Shown piece after piece: positions 63,040 to 64,000 of a stretch of 64,000 nt of DNA. The stretch comes from Bacteroidales bacterium (GTDB taxonomy: Bacteria; Bacteroidota; Bacteroidia; Bacteroidales; UBA932): positions 1 through 64,000 of the forward strand of contig JAQYTJ010000021.1 in assembly GCA_028724885.1 (NCBI GenBank), given 5' to 3'. Numbering within the stretch: the stretch's first letter is position 1; each line of letters starts with the position of its first letter. The translations under genes and the position numbers were made by a program. The notes beneath the pieces are model-generated. The model saw only the letters and a program-made list of their open reading frames with translations, ran no database searches and was not told the origin of the DNA.

Positions 63040-64000
63040 TTATTCTTCCATATTCTGAACCAAGCGCATTGTGTCCTGAGCGATGACCAGCTCCTCATCA
63101 GTAGTGACGAGGGCAACCTTCACCTTGGAGTCTGGCATGGAAATTATTGCATCTTCTCCCCATGCAGTATTCGCCTCATAGTCGAATTTCAGCCCTAGGT
63201 AAGAAAAATTCTCGCATACCCTGCGGCGCAGACGGCTGTTATGTTCCCCTATGCCGCCAGTGAAGATGATGGCATCCACTCCATTCATCTCGGCAATATA
63301 TCCGCCTATGTATTTGATCATCTGGTGAGTGAGCATTTTGAACACCAGCTTAGCCTTTGCATCCCCGTTATTCGCCAGCTCATCCAGCTCGCGAGCATCC
63401 GAAGACATGCCAGAGACACCCTTGAAGCCGCTCTGCTTGTTCACGATGTTGTACATCTCATCCGGCGTCTTACCCTCTTTTTTCATGATGTAGAGGATTG
63501 CGTTCGGATCGAGGTTGCCGCACCTAGTTCCCATGATGAGGCCTTCCAGCGGGGTTAGACCCATCGAGGTGTCCACGGATTTTCCGTTCACTATGGCGGT
63601 AATGGAACTGCCGTTGCCGATGTGGCAGGTAATCAGCTTCGAGTTATCTATGTCCAAGCCCAGCATCTTGCAGCCCTTTTTCGCTACGAACTGATGACTG
63701 GTTCCATGGGCGCCGTAACGGCGAATATGATATTTCTCATAATATTCGTAAGGCAGGCCGTACATGTAAGCATAAGCAGGCATGGTCTGATGGAAGGCGG
63801 TGTCGAACGTAACGACCTCGGGGACTCCAGGAAGCACTTCTTGGCAAGCCCTTATGCCAAGCAGATGAGCAGGATTATGCAACGGAGCGAAATCGCAGCA
63901 ATATTCAATCTTCTTCATCACGTCGTCATCCACGATGGCGCTGCTGCTGAAGAAGTCGGCTCCCTGCACTATCCTGTGACCTACGGCATCAATGTCGTCA
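63040..64000 (-). CDS. ackA: Acetate kinase, N-terminus beyond the window edge
   Basis: ATP-forming conversion of acyl phosphate to acetate, final step of energy conservation in fermentation. The visible part starts within DIDAVGHRIVQGAD and holds the family signature FDTAFHQTMPAYAYMYGLP, RRYGAHGTSHQFVA, CHIGNGSSI and SMGLTPLEGLIMGTRCGNLDP, then VDAIIFTGGIGEHNS near the C-terminus. About 320 of the usual 400 residues are in view and are intact. Paired with a PTB-type acyltransferase and not a Pta. Butyrate kinase is an alternative, but motif details (for example RRYGAHGTSH) match acetate kinase. Confidence 0.94.
   Translation of the reverse strand, partial: DDIDAVGHRIVQGADFFSSSAIVDDDVMKKIEYCCDFAPLHNPAHLLGIRACQEVLPGVPEVVTFDTAFHQTMPAYAYMYGLPYEYYEKYHIRRYGAHGTSHQFVAKKGCKMLGLDIDNSKLITCHIGNGSSITAIVNGKSVDTSMGLTPLEGLIMGTRCGNLDPNAILYIMKKEGKTPDEMYNIVNKQSGFKGVSGMSSDARELDELANNGDAKAKLVFKMLTHQMIKYIGGYIAEMNGVDAIIFTGGIGEHNSRLRRRVCENFSYLGLKFDYEANTAWGEDAIISMPDSKVKVALVTTDEELVIAQDTMRLVQNMEE

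Noticed and set aside
1..64000. tRNA or rRNA genes
   Set aside because: No T-loop-like GGTTCGA-type sequence with matching acceptor stem and no rRNA stretch was found by eye; a dedicated search was not possible.

Overview
The window is chromosomal DNA of an anaerobic member of the Bacteroidetes, most likely order Bacteroidales. The evidence is a SusC/SusD pair, a complete Bat (aerotolerance) operon, the Bacteroidetes-type -7 promoter element TAnnTTTG at a correct distance before many genes, the alpha-subunit-type carboxylase/decarboxylase protein, and the family-specific architectures of RluB, topoisomerase IV A and the ThrRS-like nucleoside kinase. No rRNA, tRNA, CRISPR array or phage was seen. 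A genus cannot be assigned from what is visible.

Layout. 1-850: end of an IS256-type insertion sequence whose transposase carries one in-frame stop. 900-9,400 (minus): a three-gene outer-membrane uptake locus, DUF5107/TPR protein, SusC, SusD. 9,000-10,300: 1.3 kb without recognisable genes. 10,300-12,330: malate dehydrogenase (minus) and, divergent, a phosphopantetheinyl transferase behind a leader with two strong hairpins. 12,400-12,780: an internally deleted ECF sigma-factor remnant. 12,900-19,890: TPR lipo/periplasmic protein, EnvC-like protein, TsaE, ComM (convergent), a 164-bp MITE-like element, nucleoside kinase. 19,895-30,514 (minus): MoxR, DUF58, a membrane protein, BatA, BatB, BatC and a BatD-BatE fusion, followed after 26 bp by a type II restriction-modification pair of the Eco47II family. 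30,561-43,549 (mostly plus): TruA; ExbB-ExbD-TonB; RluB-Era-topoisomerase IV A-AroK; RecJ (minus); LysS; a SPOUT rRNA methyltransferase whose stop codon lies in the second, inverted MITE-like copy. 43,710-47,800: AroE, a repeat-rich stretch, an HxlR regulator, flavodoxin, and a clear SAM-methyltransferase pseudogene. 47,829-52,762 (plus): OadA/PycB-type carboxyltransferase lacking a biotin lysine, a DNA glycosylase, HAD phosphatase, YqiA-like esterase, lipoate-protein ligase. 53,585-60,106 (minus): a 2-oxo-acid dehydrogenase operon (E2, E3, fused E1 alpha-beta, zinc alcohol dehydrogenase). 60,236-64,000: split transketolase (plus), and acetate kinase plus a phosphotransbutyrylase-type acyltransferase (minus, running off the end).

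Together the metabolic genes describe central carbon flow of a fermenter: malate dehydrogenase and a decarboxylase/carboxylase subunit around oxaloacetate, a lipoate-dependent dehydrogenase complex with its lipoate ligase close by, an AckA plus acyl-phosphate transferase route to ATP, and a transketolase. The most unusual features are the restriction-modification pair attached to the end of the Bat operon, the pair of inverted 165-bp MITE-like elements, the repeat-rich lesion zone at 44.7-47.8 kb, the structured leader at 11.5 kb, and a 7-mer (TGAATAT/ATATTCA) that recurs far more often than expected, in and between genes. Nothing seen here is a clearly new defence or biosynthetic system.
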